From the NCBI RefSeq assembly GCF_001425755.1, contig NZ_LMDH01000001.1, forward strand, positions 3,161,571-3,225,570: a stretch of DNA of 64,000 bases, read 5' to 3'. This DNA comes from Aeromicrobium sp. Root344. GTDB taxonomy: Bacteria; Actinomycetota; Actinomycetes; Propionibacteriales; Nocardioidaceae. Positions within the stretch are counted from its first letter, which is position 1. Every line of letters starts with the position of its first letter. The notes beneath the pieces are model-generated. The model saw only the letters and a list, made by a program, of their open reading frames with translations, did not search any database and was not told the origin of the DNA. Of the stretch, positions 1 through 8,407 are shown piece by piece. The position numbers and the translations under genes are program-made.

Positions 1-108
1 CAGGTCGAGCAGCTGGTCCGGGACCAGATGGCCTCGGCCGCTGACCTCTCGGTGCCGCTCGACGTGTCCGTCGGAGTCGGGCGCACCTGGCACGAAGCCG
101 GTCACTGA
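1..108 (+). CDS. polA: DNA polymerase I, C-terminal end (partial)
   Basis: Only the last 35 codons are present; the gene enters from the left edge and stops with TGA at 106-108. The readable tail (EQLVRDQM..., VPLDVSVGVGRTWHEAGH) matches the extreme C-terminus of family A DNA polymerase I, where a short helix precedes the conserved V-P-L-x-V-x-x-G-x-G-x-x-W ending of the palm domain. Pol I fills gaps in repair and removes Okazaki primers. polA lying a few genes upstream of rpsA and coaE agrees with the M. tuberculosis order (polA, rpsA, coaE). Its last 7 bases overlap the convergent flippase gene. The call rests on a short segment plus context. Confidence 0.8.
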   Translation, partial: QVEQLVRDQMASAADLSVPLDVSVGVGRTWHEAGH

Positions 109-1346
109 CCCGCTGAGCGCTCCGGTGGGTGGCTCGGCGCGAACACGAACACCGCGGCCGCCAGTCCCGCTGCGACCAACGCGACGGTGAGGACGAGGCC
201 CGTGATGCCGACTCCCAGCCCGTACGCCGCGGCGAGCACCGCGACCACGGCGCCCCAGATCATCACGACGATGCCGTGGGCGTGGCGGGCGAGCGCGTCG
301 AACACGAGCAGGTGCACGATCGCGAGGCACGAACCAGCGACCGCGAACAACCAGAGGCGACCGGTGACCTCGTCATACTGATGACCGCCGACGAGGATCA
401 GGGCCACGCGGGGGAGCGCGGCGGTCGCGAGCACCGCGAGGGAGCCGAAACCGGCGACCAGCGAGACCGCGCGCAATCGGGCGTGGTGCGTCGTCGCGCG
501 CGCGAGGTCGGGGAACAGCACGACGCTGACGAACTGCGGGAAGAACAGCGCCGCCTTGGCGAGGATGAGGCCCGAGGCGTACAGGCCGCTCTCGTGCTCA
601 TCGAAACGGTTGCGGGCGATCAGTGAGTCGAGGTTGCTGAGCACGAAGTACGCCAGGAGTGCGTGCGTCGAGAACATCGCCTCCTTGAGCAGCGGGCGCC
701 GACTGATCGTGGCGCCGTGGCCATGGCCGATCATCAGGCGAGCGCCGGCGAGAGCGGGCAGCCACGAGCCGATCGCGATGCCGATCATCGCGGAGTTGAC
801 GCCGGGGGAGATGACGAGTGCGAGCGCTCCGCCGAGCAGGCGTCCGAGGCCGTTCCCGACATAGATCGCGGTGAGGGCGCCCCATCGGGCGGTGCCTTGC
901 GCGATGCCGGACTCGGCGCCCATGACGGTCAGCGGCACCAGCGTCGCGCCGCACAGGAGCACCGCCCAGTGACTGTCGAGCTTGAGCACAGGAGTCAGGA
1001 CGAGGGTCGACGCCGCGACGAGGAGGCCGACGGCGGACGCGACGATGACCGTGATGCGGACGGTGGCGTCGATGATCGCGTCCTGGTTCGCGGGGTCGAT
1101 CGCGAGCCGACGGGCCGTCACGGCTTGCAGACCCAAGGACGCCACCGAGCCGACCAACAGGATGCCGAACAACGCCGTGAGAGCGCCGAACTCCTTGGGC
1201 AGCAGGGCCCGCGCCGCGATGACGTTGAACCCGTAGACGGCGATGTTCATCGTCATCATTCCGGCCGCCACGAGGGTTCCGCCCGTCATCGTCGCGCGCG
1301 TGGTCCTCGAGGTCACCTCGACAGCGTACGGAACTCCTGCGGTCAC
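102..1346 (-). CDS. polysaccharide-type flippase (MATE/MOP superfamily-like membrane protein)
   Basis: A 414-residue, strongly hydrophobic protein with about 12 predicted membrane segments, beginning near residue 20. Segment pattern, the early ARALLPKEFGALTALFGI stretch and lack of soluble domains resemble Wzx-like polysaccharide or lipid-linked oligosaccharide exporters of the MOP superfamily. It probably moves a lipid-linked glycan or similar envelope precursor across the cytoplasmic membrane; substrate unknown. The GTG at 1346 opens the longest frame but lacks a clear ribosome site; GTG at 1316 or ATG at 1289 are alternatives. No glycosyltransferases lie beside it, so it is not part of a visible capsule cluster. 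Its 3' end overlaps polA by 7 bases, convergently. Confidence 0.65.
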   Translation of the reverse strand: MTAGVPYAVEVTSRTTRATMTGGTLVAAGMMTMNIAVYGFNVIAARALLPKEFGALTALFGILLVGSVASLGLQAVTARRLAIDPANQDAIIDATVRITVIVASAVGLLVAASTLVLTPVLKLDSHWAVLLCGATLVPLTVMGAESGIAQGTARWGALTAIYVGNGLGRLLGGALALVISPGVNSAMIGIAIGSWLPALAGARLMIGHGHGATISRRPLLKEAMFSTHALLAYFVLSNLDSLIARNRFDEHESGLYASGLILAKAALFFPQFVSVVLFPDLARATTHHARLRAVSLVAGFGSLAVLATAALPRVALILVGGHQYDEVTGRLWLFAVAGSCLAIVHLLVFDALARHAHGIVVMIWGAVVAVLAAAYGLGVGITGLVLTVALVAAGLAAAVFVFAPSHPPERSAGQ

Positions 1347-1482
1347 AGCCGCATCAGGCGCGCCAACGACGAAAGTGCCGCAAGGTTACGCGGAGATTTC
1401 GTGAGTGACCCGCGGCCATGGTCAAATACGTGCTGGAGGGAGTCAGCAGCTAGGACTCACGTGCGCTGAGGGGCGCCACCTA

Positions 1483-2037
1483 GTGCTGCACACAATCATG
1501 AATTCACGTGTCATCAAGGGAGCCGTGCTCGCGGTCTTCGGTGCGTTGACGATCGCGTTCGGGCATCTGTTCGGCCTGGACCTCGATCAGGTCGCGCTGC
1601 TGGGGATCACGCTCGGCGCCGTCATCGGCCTCGTGCCGGATCGCTCGCTGGTCGAGCGCCTGCTCGGCTTCGCCGCCGGTTTCGTCATCGCCTACGTCGG
1701 CTACGCCCTGCGGGCCGGTGTCCTGCCGGACACCGACACGGCCCAGGCCGTCGCGGTCTTCGGTGTGATCATCGTCGCCATGCTGGTCTCGGTCGCCACG
1801 GGCAGCCGCGTGCCGCTCTGGGCGATCCTGGTCGGTGGCGCCGCGATGGTCGGTGCCTACGAGCAGACCTACGCCGCGTCGCCGTCGTTGTTCCTGACCG
1901 ACGCCCCGACCGCCGCGACCACCGTGCTGCTCGCCTCGGCGATGGGTGTCGTCGGCTCGATCCTGCTCGGAGAAGAGATCGTCGAGTCGCGTCACCGCGA
2001 AGAGACGTCCCGTCACCGCGACGAGGTGTCCGCATGA
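1483..2037 (+). CDS. multi-pass membrane protein of unknown function
   Basis: A small integral membrane protein (184 residues) with about six hydrophobic segments and a charged, His/Arg/Glu-rich C-terminal tail after roughly residue 165. I do not recognise a family. GTG at 1483 is preferred because GAGGGG sits 9 bases upstream; ATG at 1498 (MNSRVIKG...) is the alternative and has no ribosome site at normal distance. Its stop codon overlaps the start of the next gene (ATGA at 2034-2037), so the two are almost certainly translationally coupled. Association with the anchored heptad-repeat protein suggests a shared envelope role, but that is inference. Confidence 0.6.
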   Translation: MLHTIMNSRVIKGAVLAVFGALTIAFGHLFGLDLDQVALLGITLGAVIGLVPDRSLVERLLGFAAGFVIAYVGYALRAGVLPDTDTAQAVAVFGVIIVAMLVSVATGSRVPLWAILVGGAAMVGAYEQTYAASPSLFLTDAPTAATTVLLASAMGVVGSILLGEEIVESRHREETSRHRDEVSA

Positions 2038-4076
2038 GGAACCCCATCCGCAGGCGCAGCGCGGTCCTCGCGATCGGCGTCTTCTCCCTGTCGGCAGCGG
2101 CAATGGCTCCCGGAGCCTTCGCCGCCGGCTCGGACGACGACGTCAAGGTGTCCAACACCGAGACGGTCCAGGTCGCGATGGACGCGTCGGGCAAGATCGA
2201 CGCCCAGCGCATCTACGAGCAGCTCGTGCTGACCGGCAAGGGCAAGGTCGACGTCGCCAACCCGATCTCGACCAAGGGATTGCGCAACCTCGACGGCTTC
2301 GGCGGCTACGACGTCAAGGACGGCGCTGTCCGGATCAAGACCGATGTCGACGGCACCAAGAAGTACCGTTCGGTGTCGGACTTCACCAAGAAGCTCCCGC
2401 TCGACATCAAGGTCACGTACACCCTCGACGGGAAGAAGATGGACCCGTCGGACATCGTCGGCAAGTCCGGCACGCTCGAGGTCCGCTACGTCATCACCAA
2501 CGTCACCGGCACGACCGAGGACGTCCCGTTCACCAACGGTGAAGGCAAGACCGAGACGTCGCCGCAAGAGGTCGTCGTCCCCATGGTCGGCACGCTCGAC
2601 ACGACGTTGCCGTCCAACTTCACCAAGGTCGTTCCCGACGGCGCCAACGCAGCCGGCGACGGCCGTGGCGGCACGATGCTGTCGTTCACGATGACGCTGA
2701 TCCCGCCGATCGGGAAGGCCACGGCCGAGATCGGCTACACGGCCAAGGTCAAGAACGCGACGATCCCCAAGGCTGACATCTCGGCACTGCCCGTGAACCC
2801 GCTCGAGAACGTGTCGTTCAAGGGTGGCGCCGAGGCATACAAGGGTGGCGCCGAGACGGGCCAGGACCTGACCGCCGGGGCGACCGAGATCAACGCCAAC
2901 GTCCTCAAGCTGCGCGACGGTGCGAGCGAGCTGGTCGCCGGCATCCTCCAGCTGCAGGACGGCGCCAACCAGCTCAGTGAAGGCCTCCAGAACGAGGCGG
3001 CGCCGGGTGCGGGCAAGCTCGCCAAGGGCGCCGGCGATCTGGACGCCGGTGCGGGCAAGCTCGATGCCGGTGCTGGCAAGCTTTCGGACGGACTGGCTGA
3101 GGCCAAGAACGGTGCGCCCGCACTCCTCGACGGCGTCGCCAAGCTGAAGGCTGGTGCGTCGAAGGTCGATGCCGGGCTGGTCAAGCTGCGCGACACCGTC
3201 AACGCCGGTGGGGGCGACTTCAACGCGCAGTTCGGCGCTGCTGTCGATGGCGCGATGACTGCGACGCTCGATGGAATCCTGCCGAAGCTGAACGGTGCGC
3301 TGGACGGCCTGAACGGTTTGATGCAGGCAAGCGCTGCGACCGCCCAGGAAAAGGGAGTGTTCTCGGCGAACGTCACAGGCACGAAGGCTGCGCTCAAGGC
3401 CGGCATCGAGGGTGCACTCAAGACCCAGCTGGCCCCGCAGCTCAAGGCCGGAGCGGCCGGCGGCGTCAAGCAGCTCACCGATGGCGTGGCAGGCGGTGTG
3501 GGCTCGCCCGATACGAAGGACACCCTCCGCAACGGCGTGGCTCAGATCATCGGCGGACTCACCCAGCTCAGCGACAAGGGCGGCGACCTGGTCGACGGCC
3601 TCGGGCAGCTGAGCGCTGGCGCTGACCAGCTGCGAGCCGGCACCGGGGATCTGCAGGACGGCACCGGCCAGCTCTCGAAGGGCGCCGGCGACCTGGCCAG
3701 CGGACTCGACACAGCTGCTGCCGGATCCGGCAAGCTCGCGGACGGTCTGGACAAGGCCGCCGAAGGTGCGCCGGCACTGCCGGAGGGTGCTGACCGGCTC
3801 TCGAAGGAGGGCACCAGCAAGGTCGTCGAGTCCGGCAACGAGACCGCGATGGACTTCGGTCAGCGCTACGCGCTGCTCGAGGCCGGCGCCAAGCGGGCGG
3901 CGACCGCGCAGCCGTACGGCAGCCCCGAAGGTGCCACGGCCCTGACGGCGTACAAGTTCGAGATCGCCGGCGAGGACGGCTCGGACGCGGCCAACGTCAA
4001 GCGTGGCCTCGCGGCAATCGCGCTGATGGTCGCCGCCGGCGGCTTCGCCACGATCCGGCGACGCGGACTGATCTAG
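2034..4076 (+). CDS. secreted, membrane-anchored heptad-repeat (xxxLxxG) protein
   Basis: A 680-residue exported protein. Residues 1-30 form a signal peptide (Arg-rich start, hydrophobic core, A-F-A-A cleavage region). Residues about 35-260 look like a beta-rich domain. From about residue 285 to 375 and again 480-610 there are many L-x-D/A-G-A repeats with 7-residue spacing, the x-x-x-L-x-x-G heptads also seen in the ectodomains of YhgE/Pip-type proteins. A final hydrophobic helix (about 655-672) is followed by RRRG, giving a type I anchor facing outward. Unlike Pip/YhgE there is no C-terminal multi-pass permease domain. The coupled upstream gene may supply the membrane partner. Start ATG 2034 has GAGGTG 5 bases upstream. 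Function unknown; possibly a cell-surface tether. Confidence 0.65.
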   Translation: MRNPIRRRSAVLAIGVFSLSAAAMAPGAFAAGSDDDVKVSNTETVQVAMDASGKIDAQRIYEQLVLTGKGKVDVANPISTKGLRNLDGFGGYDVKDGAVRIKTDVDGTKKYRSVSDFTKKLPLDIKVTYTLDGKKMDPSDIVGKSGTLEVRYVITNVTGTTEDVPFTNGEGKTETSPQEVVVPMVGTLDTTLPSNFTKVVPDGANAAGDGRGGTMLSFTMTLIPPIGKATAEIGYTAKVKNATIPKADISALPVNPLENVSFKGGAEAYKGGAETGQDLTAGATEINANVLKLRDGASELVAGILQLQDGANQLSEGLQNEAAPGAGKLAKGAGDLDAGAGKLDAGAGKLSDGLAEAKNGAPALLDGVAKLKAGASKVDAGLVKLRDTVNAGGGDFNAQFGAAVDGAMTATLDGILPKLNGALDGLNGLMQASAATAQEKGVFSANVTGTKAALKAGIEGALKTQLAPQLKAGAAGGVKQLTDGVAGGVGSPDTKDTLRNGVAQIIGGLTQLSDKGGDLVDGLGQLSAGADQLRAGTGDLQDGTGQLSKGAGDLASGLDTAAAGSGKLADGLDKAAEGAPALPEGADRLSKEGTSKVVESGNETAMDFGQRYALLEAGAKRAATAQPYGSPEGATALTAYKFEIAGEDGSDAANVKRGLAAIALMVAAGGFATIRRRGLI

Positions 4077-4089
4077 GTCGGCCAGGACG

Positions 4090-4119
4090 GTGGCGCCGCG
4101 ATGGGAGCCGCGGCGCCAC
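4090..4119 (+). terminator. candidate hairpin terminator after heptad-repeat gene
   Basis: A perfect 11-bp inverted repeat (4090-4100 with 4109-4119) and an 8-base loop lies 13 bases after the stop codon. No T-run follows, which is usual for actinobacterial terminators, so termination strength is uncertain. Confidence 0.5.
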
Positions 4120-4143
4120 TCCGTCTGGTGTGCTCAGGTGTTC

Positions 4144-4149
4144 TAGGGT
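4144..4149 (+). promoter_or_regulatory. candidate -10 element for the M18 aminopeptidase gene
   Basis: TAGGGT lies 9 bases before the ATG at 4159, so transcription would begin within two or three bases of the start codon, a nearly leaderless arrangement. No convincing -35 was seen. Confidence 0.4.
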
Positions 4150-4158
4150 GAGATTCCT

Positions 4159-5415
4159 ATGACCGTCGCTCCCGCTGCCGCGCTGTGCACCTTCGTCGAC
4201 CGCTCGCCGACTCCGTTCCACGTCTGCGAGACCGTCGCATCCGAGCTCGAGACCGCAGGCTACGTCCGGGTCCGCGAGCAGGACGCGTGGCCGACCGGGC
4301 CGGGGCGGCACTACGTCATCCGTGGCGGATCGCTGGTTGCCTGGTCGACCGAGTCGAGCCAGGCGCCGGGTGATGCGTTCCGCGTCGTCGGCGGCCACAC
4401 CGACAGCCCCAACCTGCGGCTCAAGCAGCACCACGACCTGGCGCCCGAGGGCCTCGGCGTCGTGGCGCTCGAGCCCTACGGTGGTGCGTGGCTCAACTCG
4501 TGGCTCGATCGCGATCTCGGGGTCGCCGGCCGACTGGCGCTGCGGGACGGCACCGAGCGCCTGGTCCACGTCGACGAGCCGGTGCTCCGGGTTCCGCAGC
4601 TCGCGATCCACCTCTCGGCCGAGCGCAAGGGCGTCGAGCTCGACCCGCAGCGACACCTCAACGCGATCTGGTCGACCCAGGCCGGCGAGTTCCTCGAGCT
4701 CGTGGCCGGGCAGGCAGGCGTGGCCAGAGGCGACATCCTGGGGTTCGAGCTCATGGCACACGATGCCACCCCGAGCGCCCTGACCGGTGCGCACACGGAG
4801 CTCGTCTCGGCGCCCCGGCTCGACAACCAAGTCACCTGTTTCGCCGGATTGCGGGCTCTGCTCGACGCCCAGCCGGTCGACGGCATCCGCCCTGTCCTGG
4901 CCCTGTTCGACCACGAGGAGGTCGGCAGCACGTCGGAGCGTGGCGCCCAGTCAGACCTCCTCGCCACCGTGCTCGAGCGCATCGTGCTGGCCGCTGGCGG
5001 CACGCGCGACGACTACCACCGCGCGATCGCGTTGTCGGTGTGCGCGTCGGGCGACATGGCGCACGCGACGCATCCCAACTACGCCGAGCGGCACGAGCCG
5101 CTGCACCACATCGCGATCGGCGGGGGACCGGTGCTCAAGGTCAACGTCAACCTCCGCTACGCCACGGATGCGCCGGGGGCCGCGGTGTTCGCCCTCGCTG
5201 CCGAGCAGGCCGGGGTGCCCCTGCAGCGCTACGAGCACCGGGCCGACCTGCCGTGCGGCTCGACGATCGGGCCGCTCAGTGCGGCGCGTACGGGCATGCT
5301 GACGATCGACGTGGGCGCGCCACAGCTGGCGATGCACTCGGCGCGCGAGCTCATGGGCGCGGCGGATGTCGACACGTACGCCCGTGCGCTGTCGGCGTTC
5401 TTGTCACCCGCCTGA
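4159..5415 (+). CDS. apeB: M18 family aminopeptidase (aspartyl aminopeptidase-like)
   Basis: A 418-residue cytosolic metallopeptidase that removes N-terminal residues, usually acidic ones, from peptides. The di-zinc site is readable: H80-T-D82-S-P in the GGHTDSP motif, a DHEEVGS motif near residue 253 carrying the catalytic Glu, and a late CGSTIGP/AMHS segment with further ligands (the final His lies in QLAMHS). Length matches the bacterial M18 family. There is no signal peptide. It stands alone, downstream of a hairpin and behind its own -10, and is followed by the rpsA leader. Family assignment is firm; exact substrate preference is not visible. Confidence 0.92.
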   Translation: MTVAPAAALCTFVDRSPTPFHVCETVASELETAGYVRVREQDAWPTGPGRHYVIRGGSLVAWSTESSQAPGDAFRVVGGHTDSPNLRLKQHHDLAPEGLGVVALEPYGGAWLNSWLDRDLGVAGRLALRDGTERLVHVDEPVLRVPQLAIHLSAERKGVELDPQRHLNAIWSTQAGEFLELVAGQAGVARGDILGFELMAHDATPSALTGAHTELVSAPRLDNQVTCFAGLRALLDAQPVDGIRPVLALFDHEEVGSTSERGAQSDLLATVLERIVLAAGGTRDDYHRAIALSVCASGDMAHATHPNYAERHEPLHHIAIGGGPVLKVNVNLRYATDAPGAAVFALAAEQAGVPLQRYEHRADLPCGSTIGPLSAARTGMLTIDVGAPQLAMHSARELMGAADVDTYARALSAFLSPA

Positions 5416-5622
5416 CCCGCCTTCCCGTGCAGGACCCCCGTCGCGTACGATTGGACCTGCGCTGATGGCCTGTACGTACCTCGGACAGAGCAGGCCCGTG
5501 CTCGTGCCCATGTCGGGCGAAGCCCGCCGAACTCCTGGTGGGCGCCTCTTCTCGACTCATCACGATCCAAGGGCTGTCAGACGTGCCCGACAATTCCACC
5601 CATCCATCGGAGCAACTCCTCT
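5416..5622 (+). promoter_or_regulatory. rpsA promoter and long 5' leader
   Basis: A 207-base gap. TACGAT at 5446-5451 is the best -10 hexamer; it would give a leader of about 165 bases before the rpsA ATG. The leader ends with GGAG about 9 bases before ATG. Long leaders on S1 genes in other bacteria can bind S1 protein for autoregulation, so this is a candidate regulatory RNA; I could not fold it reliably by hand and see no intrinsic terminator inside it. Confidence 0.4.
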
Positions 5623-7089
5623 ATGTCAAGCAGTCTCGCCACACCCCACGTAGCACCACAGGTCGCCGTCAACGACATCGGCTCTGAGGAAGACTTCCTC
5701 GCCGCAATTGACCTCACCATCAAGTACTTCAACGACGGCGACATCGTCGAAGGTGTCATCGTCAAGGTGGACCGTGACGAGGTTCTCCTCGACATCGGCT
5801 ACAAGACCGAGGGCGTCATCCCCTCCCGCGAACTTTCGATCAAGCACGACGTCGACCCCAACGAGGTCGTCTCCGTCGGCGACAACGTCGAAGCTCTCGT
5901 CCTCCAGAAGGAGGACAAGGAAGGCCGCCTCATCCTGTCCAAGAAGCGTGCGCAGTACGAGCGCGCGTGGGGCGACATCGAGAAGATCAAGGCCGAGGAC
6001 GGCGTGGTCGAGGGCACCGTCATCGAGGTCGTCAAGGGCGGCCTGATCATGGACATCGGTCTGCGCGGCTTCCTGCCGGCGTCGCTGGTCGAGATGCGCC
6101 GCGTGCGCGACCTCGATCCCTACATCGGTCAGAAGATCGAGGCCAAGATCATCGAGCTCGACAAGAACCGCAACAACGTGGTCCTGTCGCGCCGTGCCTG
6201 GCTCGAGCAGACCCAGTCCGCCGTGCGCCAGAACTTCCTCACCGAGCTCCAGAAGGGGCAGGTCCGCAAGGGCGTCATCTCCTCGATCGTCAACTTCGGT
6301 GCGTTCGTGGACCTCGGCGGCGTCGACGGTCTCGTCCACGTCTCCGAGCTGTCGTGGAAGCACATCGACCACCCGAACGAGGTCGTCCAGGTCGGCGACG
6401 AGGTCACCGTCGAGGTGCTCGACGTCGACATGGACCGTGAGCGCGTCTCGCTGTCCCTCAAGGCGACGCAGGAAGACCCGTGGCAGCACTTCGCCCGTAC
6501 GCACCAGATCGGCCAGATCGTGCCGGGCAAGGCGACCAAGCTGGTCCCCTTCGGTGCGTTCGTCCGCGTCGAGGAGGGCATCGAGGGCCTGGTGCACATC
6601 TCCGAGCTCGCCGAGCGTCACGTCGAGATCCCCGAGCAGGTCGTCCAGATCGGCGACAGCGTCATGGTCAAGATCATCGACATCGACCTCGAGCGTCGCC
6701 GCATCTCGCTGTCGCTCAAGCAGGCCAACGAGACCGAGGCCGCGGTCAGCGATGACTTCGACCCGACGCTCTACGGCATGACGTCGTCCTACGACGCCGA
6801 TGGCAACTACATCTACCCCGAAGGTTTCGATCCCGAGACCGGCGAGTGGCAGGAAGGCTTCGACGAGGCCCGCGCCACGTGGGAGAAGCAGTACGCCGAG
6901 GCGCACGAGCGCTGGGAAGCCCACAAGAAGCAGATCGAGGAGGCCGAGAAGGCCGGCATCGAGGCTTCCGAAGCGGCCAACTACTCCTCGGACACCGCAG
7001 CCGGTGACGACGCTCCGCAGCAGGAGGGCTCGCTGGCCTCGGACGAGGCGCTTCAGGCGCTCCGCGAGAAGCTCACGGGCGGCGAGTAA
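5623..7089 (+). CDS. rpsA: 30S ribosomal protein S1
   Basis: A 488-residue protein with four S1 RNA-binding repeats (about residues 33-105, 120-187, 207-275 and 292-362), each with the G-x-V or G-x-I strand start, the F/L-V-D/P-G-x-x-G-L-x-H-x-S core and a closing V-x-L-D/I-D-x-x-R-x-R-I/V-S-L-S. Four repeats rather than six is the actinobacterial form. The C-terminal 120 residues are acidic and low in complexity. S1 recruits structured or weakly matched mRNAs to the small subunit. The start ATG 5623 follows an upstream GGAG. The gene is monocistronic: long leader before, strong hairpin after. In M. tuberculosis it likewise lies between polA and coaE; here several unrelated genes separate it from coaE. 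Confidence 0.97.
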   Translation: MSSSLATPHVAPQVAVNDIGSEEDFLAAIDLTIKYFNDGDIVEGVIVKVDRDEVLLDIGYKTEGVIPSRELSIKHDVDPNEVVSVGDNVEALVLQKEDKEGRLILSKKRAQYERAWGDIEKIKAEDGVVEGTVIEVVKGGLIMDIGLRGFLPASLVEMRRVRDLDPYIGQKIEAKIIELDKNRNNVVLSRRAWLEQTQSAVRQNFLTELQKGQVRKGVISSIVNFGAFVDLGGVDGLVHVSELSWKHIDHPNEVVQVGDEVTVEVLDVDMDRERVSLSLKATQEDPWQHFARTHQIGQIVPGKATKLVPFGAFVRVEEGIEGLVHISELAERHVEIPEQVVQIGDSVMVKIIDIDLERRRISLSLKQANETEAAVSDDFDPTLYGMTSSYDADGNYIYPEGFDPETGEWQEGFDEARATWEKQYAEAHERWEAHKKQIEEAEKAGIEASEAANYSSDTAAGDDAPQQEGSLASDEALQALREKLTGGE

Positions 7090-7102
7090 CACTCCGCCGC
7101 AT

Positions 7103-7142
7103 GCGAAGAACCCCCGGTCCACACGGACCGGGGGTTCTTCGC
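7103..7142. terminator. bidirectional rho-independent-type terminator
   Basis: A perfect 18-bp inverted repeat (7103-7120 with 7125-7142) with a 4-base ACAC loop. The outer stem reads GAAGAA on one side and TTCTTC on the other, so it can end rpsA transcription rightward and the small minus-strand gene leftward. Confidence 0.85.
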
Positions 7143-7152
7143 GTTCCAGGGG

Positions 7153-7290
7153 TCAGACGAAGCTGTTGGGTGGGAACGAGTCCACGTGGCTGCGAGGACC
7201 GGGACGGGTGCCATACCCGTCTTTCGGGATCAGCACGGTCAGTGCGACCCCGGCGGCGATGACCAGGAGCGTGATCAGGAAGATGAGCAT
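7153..7290 (-). CDS. small single-pass membrane protein, actinobacterial conserved type
   Basis: A 45-residue protein: one N-terminal transmembrane helix (residues 2-20) and a short hydrophilic tail containing GYGTRPGPRSH and ending FPPNSFV. The G-Y-G-x-R-P-G-P-R-S-H tail looks like a conserved family of very short actinobacterial membrane proteins, which supports it being real. ATG at 7290 begins directly at the helix. It is divergent from the GlxA-type regulator and convergent with rpsA across a shared hairpin. Function unknown. Confidence 0.6.
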   Translation of the reverse strand: MLIFLITLLVIAAGVALTVLIPKDGYGTRPGPRSHVDSFPPNSFV

Positions 7291-7383
7291 GGCAGTAATT
7301 CTCGTCCGGGGGAGATCCTGCCACCAGTGGCAGGAACGCCACTCTGCATTGATTTTCTGCCATCTGTCTGGGATGCTCGACCC

Positions 7384-8361
7384 ATGAAGACCGTGGCAGT
7401 CGTGGTGCAGGACGGTGCCGAGCCCTTCGGCCTGGGATCGATCTGCGAGGTGTGGGCCGAGCCCTATCACCCCGAGGACGACAACCCGGTGTTCGACTTT
7501 CGTGTGTGCACACCGCGACCCGGCCGGGTGCGCGGACGCGCGGGCTTCGACCTGCACGTCGAGCACGGCCTCGACGCGATCGCCGACGCCGATCTCGTGT
7601 GCTTCTCACCCAAGCATGAGTACCTCGACTTCGACCCTCTGGTGCTGGAAGCGGCCCGTCAGACGTACGAGCGCGGGGCGCTGGTCTACGCCCACTGCTC
7701 GGCTGCGTTCATCCTCGCCGAGGCGGGGCTGCTCGACGGCCGCGAGTGCACGACACATTGGCGCTACACCGATCGCATGGCTCGGATGTACCCCAAGGCG
7801 ATCGTCCGGCCCGACGTCCTCTACGTCCAGGAGGGCAACATCATGACGGGCGCCGGCTCCGCCGCCGGCATCGACGCCTCGCTGCACCTCATGCGGCAGA
7901 TGTACGGCGCCAAGGTCGCCACGACGACGGCCCGCCGCATCGTCGTGCCGCCCCATCGTGACGGCGGCCAGGCCCAGTTCATCCGTACGCCCATGGGTCA
8001 GACCGAGGCCGACACGCTCGCGCCGCTCCTGGCCTGGGCCAGCGACCACCTCGACGAGCCGCTCTCGGTGGAGAAGCTGGCCGCTCAGGCGCACATGTCG
8101 TCGCGTACGTTCGCACGTCGCTTCCGCGACGAGACCGGCACGACGCCGCTGCAGTGGCTCACGAGCCAGCGACTGGCTCACGCCGAGGAGCTGCTCGAGA
8201 ACTCGTCGCTGTCGGTCGAGCAGATCGCCTCGCGGGTGGGGTTCGGCAACGCCGCGACCCTGCGGCATCACTTCTCGATCGCCCGCGGCACCACGCCACA
8301 GCAGTATCGCAAGACGTTCACGTGCGTCGACGAGTCCGACCGCGTGGATGAAGCCGTCTGA
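7384..8361 (+). CDS. GlxA-family transcriptional regulator (DJ-1/PfpI domain plus AraC-type HTH)
   Basis: A 325-residue cytosolic regulator. Residues 1-180 are a DJ-1/PfpI-like domain with a Y-A-H-C-S-A-A nucleophile-elbow-like segment near residue 105; residues about 220-325 are an AraC/XylS DNA-binding domain with two helix-turn-helix units (AAQAHMSSRTFARRF and VEQIASRVGFGNAATLRHHF). The effector is unknown. ATG 7384 is chosen because it begins exactly at the DJ-1 core (MKTVAVVVQDG). It is divergent from the 45-residue membrane protein and may act on the downstream PAP2 gene, 46 bases away, though that gene has its own leaderless promoter. Confidence 0.88.
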   Translation: MKTVAVVVQDGAEPFGLGSICEVWAEPYHPEDDNPVFDFRVCTPRPGRVRGRAGFDLHVEHGLDAIADADLVCFSPKHEYLDFDPLVLEAARQTYERGALVYAHCSAAFILAEAGLLDGRECTTHWRYTDRMARMYPKAIVRPDVLYVQEGNIMTGAGSAAGIDASLHLMRQMYGAKVATTTARRIVVPPHRDGGQAQFIRTPMGQTEADTLAPLLAWASDHLDEPLSVEKLAAQAHMSSRTFARRFRDETGTTPLQWLTSQRLAHAEELLENSSLSVEQIASRVGFGNAATLRHHFSIARGTTPQQYRKTFTCVDESDRVDEAV

Positions 8362-8395
8362 CCGCCCAAATCCGACACTGCTACGACGCGGGCGA

Positions 8396-8401
8396 TACAG
8401 T
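8396..8401 (+). promoter_or_regulatory. candidate leaderless promoter -10 for the PAP2 gene
   Basis: TACAGT ends 6 bases before the GTG start at 8408. A CCGACA at 8372-8377, 18 bases upstream, is a plausible -35. The arrangement predicts transcription starting at the start codon and supports GTG 8408 over the upstream ATG 8348. Confidence 0.55.
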
Positions 8402-8407
8402 CTGACC

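Noticed and set aside
2900..3800. Short-period DNA repeats that might be a CRISPR or tandem array
   Set aside because: The periodicity is 21 bases and in frame, encoding L-x-x-G heptads; units vary in sequence and there are no spacers.
7186..7383. N-terminal extension of the GlxA-type regulator by 66 codons
   Set aside because: It would cover the divergent 45-residue gene and the family starts exactly at MKTVAVVV (7384).
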